Assembly (NCBI GenBank): GCA_009760855.2
Contig: WPIO01000014.1
Location: forward strand, 5,802,001 to 5,866,000
DNA from: Cristatella mucedo
Lineage: Eukaryota > Bryozoa > Phylactolaemata > Cristatellidae
Direction of reading: 5' to 3'
Length of the DNA: 64,000 nt
The notes beneath the pieces were generated by a model. That model was not told where the DNA came from. It did not search any database and worked only from the letters and a program-made list of their open reading frames with translations. The position numbers were made by a program, and so were the translations under genes. Below, piece after piece: positions 62,784-64,000 of the stretch (position 1 is the stretch's first letter; each line of letters begins with the position of its first letter).

Positions 62784-62939
62784 CAATCTGACTACGTCTC
62801 GAAAAATCCAAGCTTGCGTTCTGCAGACGGCAGCAGAACCGTTTGCTTGGCTTCCGAGCAGCAGCTGAGGCTTGACAAGTGTGAATACACAGAACCCTTT
62901 GACAATGGTTTTGTGAATAGAGCTTGAAAAATTGAAGCT

Positions 62940-63835
62940 CCGGAATAATAATAATAGCAATAATAAAGCATCTGTATAGCGCCCTCAGAGAACTGAATCT
63001 CGTCCTATGCAATTTGCAGATGCTATATAGAAAGCACCACCAAAGGATTGGTGGTAACATCAGCAAGCACTAGGCACAGTGTCAGCAGGCTCATGTGTGC
63101 TTACGAAGGACTAATCCCAAAGATCCGCAAAATACTATAATAAACATGCGCTTGTAAGCTTCTTTTTAAACGTCGTCATGTCAGGCAACGTTGTGACGTG
63201 AGCCGGTAGTGAGATCCAGGCTTTGGGAGCATGCGAACTAAAGGTATGGTCTCCAACGGTTGAACGTTTGTACGCGGTTTGGTTGAACGATTCGAGTCAG
63301 AACAGTGAGTTGGACGATTCTATATCTGGCGCGTGAGTAGCTCTGATAGGTAGGCTGGAGCCAGAGAATTAAGGTATCTAAAAGTGAGCGACAAAACCTT
63401 GAAGTCGATCCGTTGCTTGACTGGTAGCCAGTGCAGGTCGGCGAGAAGTGGTGTGATGTGGCAACTGCGACGCTCACGACAGATAAGCCTAGCTACAGAG
63501 TTTTGCACCAGCAGTAAGCGCCTGATTGCACATGCCGGTTGACCAGCAAGCAGTGAGTTACAGAAGTCGAAACGGGATGTTGAACATGCGTGGACCAATT
63601 TGGATATAGCATATCTGTCTAAGCAAGGCCGCAATTTAGCAATGTTATGTAGCTGAAAGAAGCCAGACTTTGCTGTGGAGCTGATGCGATCGACTAATGA
63701 AAGGTCACTGTAGAACAGGACACCTCGATTGCGTGCATTTCTAACAGGAGATGTGCTGGCAGAGCCGATTTTGAGTGTTAGCCTTTCCAATTTCTGAATC
63801 ACACTGGGTTTGCCCATAACTAGTAGGTTGGGAAT
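62940..63835 (-). mobile_element. CR1/L2-type LINE, long 3' fragment, minus strand
   Basis: The minus frame from 63817 reads through GKPSVIQKLERLTLKIGSAS, RFDFCNSLLAGQPACAIRRL, HITPLLADLHWLPVKQRIDF and SLTFRYLNSLAPAYLSELL without a stop for 165 codons. The remaining C-terminus is in shifted frames, with 3' UTR, stem-loop complement and an ATT-complement tail at 62944-62965. Sequence right of about 63835 no longer matches the 14.3-kb copy. Confidence 0.88.
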
Positions 63836-64000
63836 CGTGCTGCTGACCCATGCAGGTCAAGCTGCACACAGAAAGGTCAACTCAACCTACTACGTCTTTA
63901 AACGTCCTACAGAATTCCGCACCATCTGCCACACATTGCATGCAAACGTTGAAGACAGCTTCTCGTAAACTTCAAGAGACGCTTACCACGGGCGTAACGA

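Overview
This window comes from a large, repeat-rich animal nuclear genome. Its genes are split into short exons with GT/AG borders and kilobase introns. The rest is packed with non-LTR retrotransposon (LINE) ends, tRNA-derived SINEs, a decayed Ty3/Gypsy-type LTR element, DNA-transposon remnants and long microsatellites. There is no operon structure and no bacterial-type gene. An invertebrate fits best, but the sequence alone does not let me name the phylum.

Region by region: 1-3.35 kb is a broken Gypsy-type element on the + strand. 3.8-10.5 kb holds LINE fragments, an internally deleted pogo/Tigger-like transposon (6.4-6.8 kb) and a 191-bp hAT element whose ends look like the horizontally transferred SPIN family (8.08-8.27 kb). 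10.5-22.2 kb is a complete nine-exon minus-strand gene for an F-box/Kelch protein that I identify as FBXO42, with SINEs and LINEs in its introns. 22.6-27.7 kb is mostly LINE and SINE debris. 28.1-53.1 kb is a second minus-strand gene, for a four-transmembrane claudin-superfamily protein. Its last two exons (28.1 and 31.3 kb) can be joined in frame to either of two upstream exon pairs (37.2+32.1 kb, or 47.9+41.1 kb). Each pair encodes transmembrane segment 1 and the claudin signature loop. At least one further alternative first exon lies at 53.0 kb, and possibly another at 58.8 kb. 45.4-47.0 kb, inside this gene, is a large inverted repeat. 56.8 kb holds the terminal exon of a small, unrecognised, charged protein. 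61-64 kb is again LINE and SINE debris.

The genes do not form a pathway. FBXO42 would be the substrate-recognition part of an SCF ubiquitin ligase. The claudin-like protein would sit in the plasma membrane or in cell junctions. The most notable points are the claudin-like locus with interchangeable TM1/loop-1 cassettes, the SPIN-like hAT element, a SINE family with a preserved palindrome between its Pol III boxes, and the intronic inverted repeat. All gene models were assembled by eye from splice signals, phase and family resemblance. No alignment program, database search or transcript data was used.
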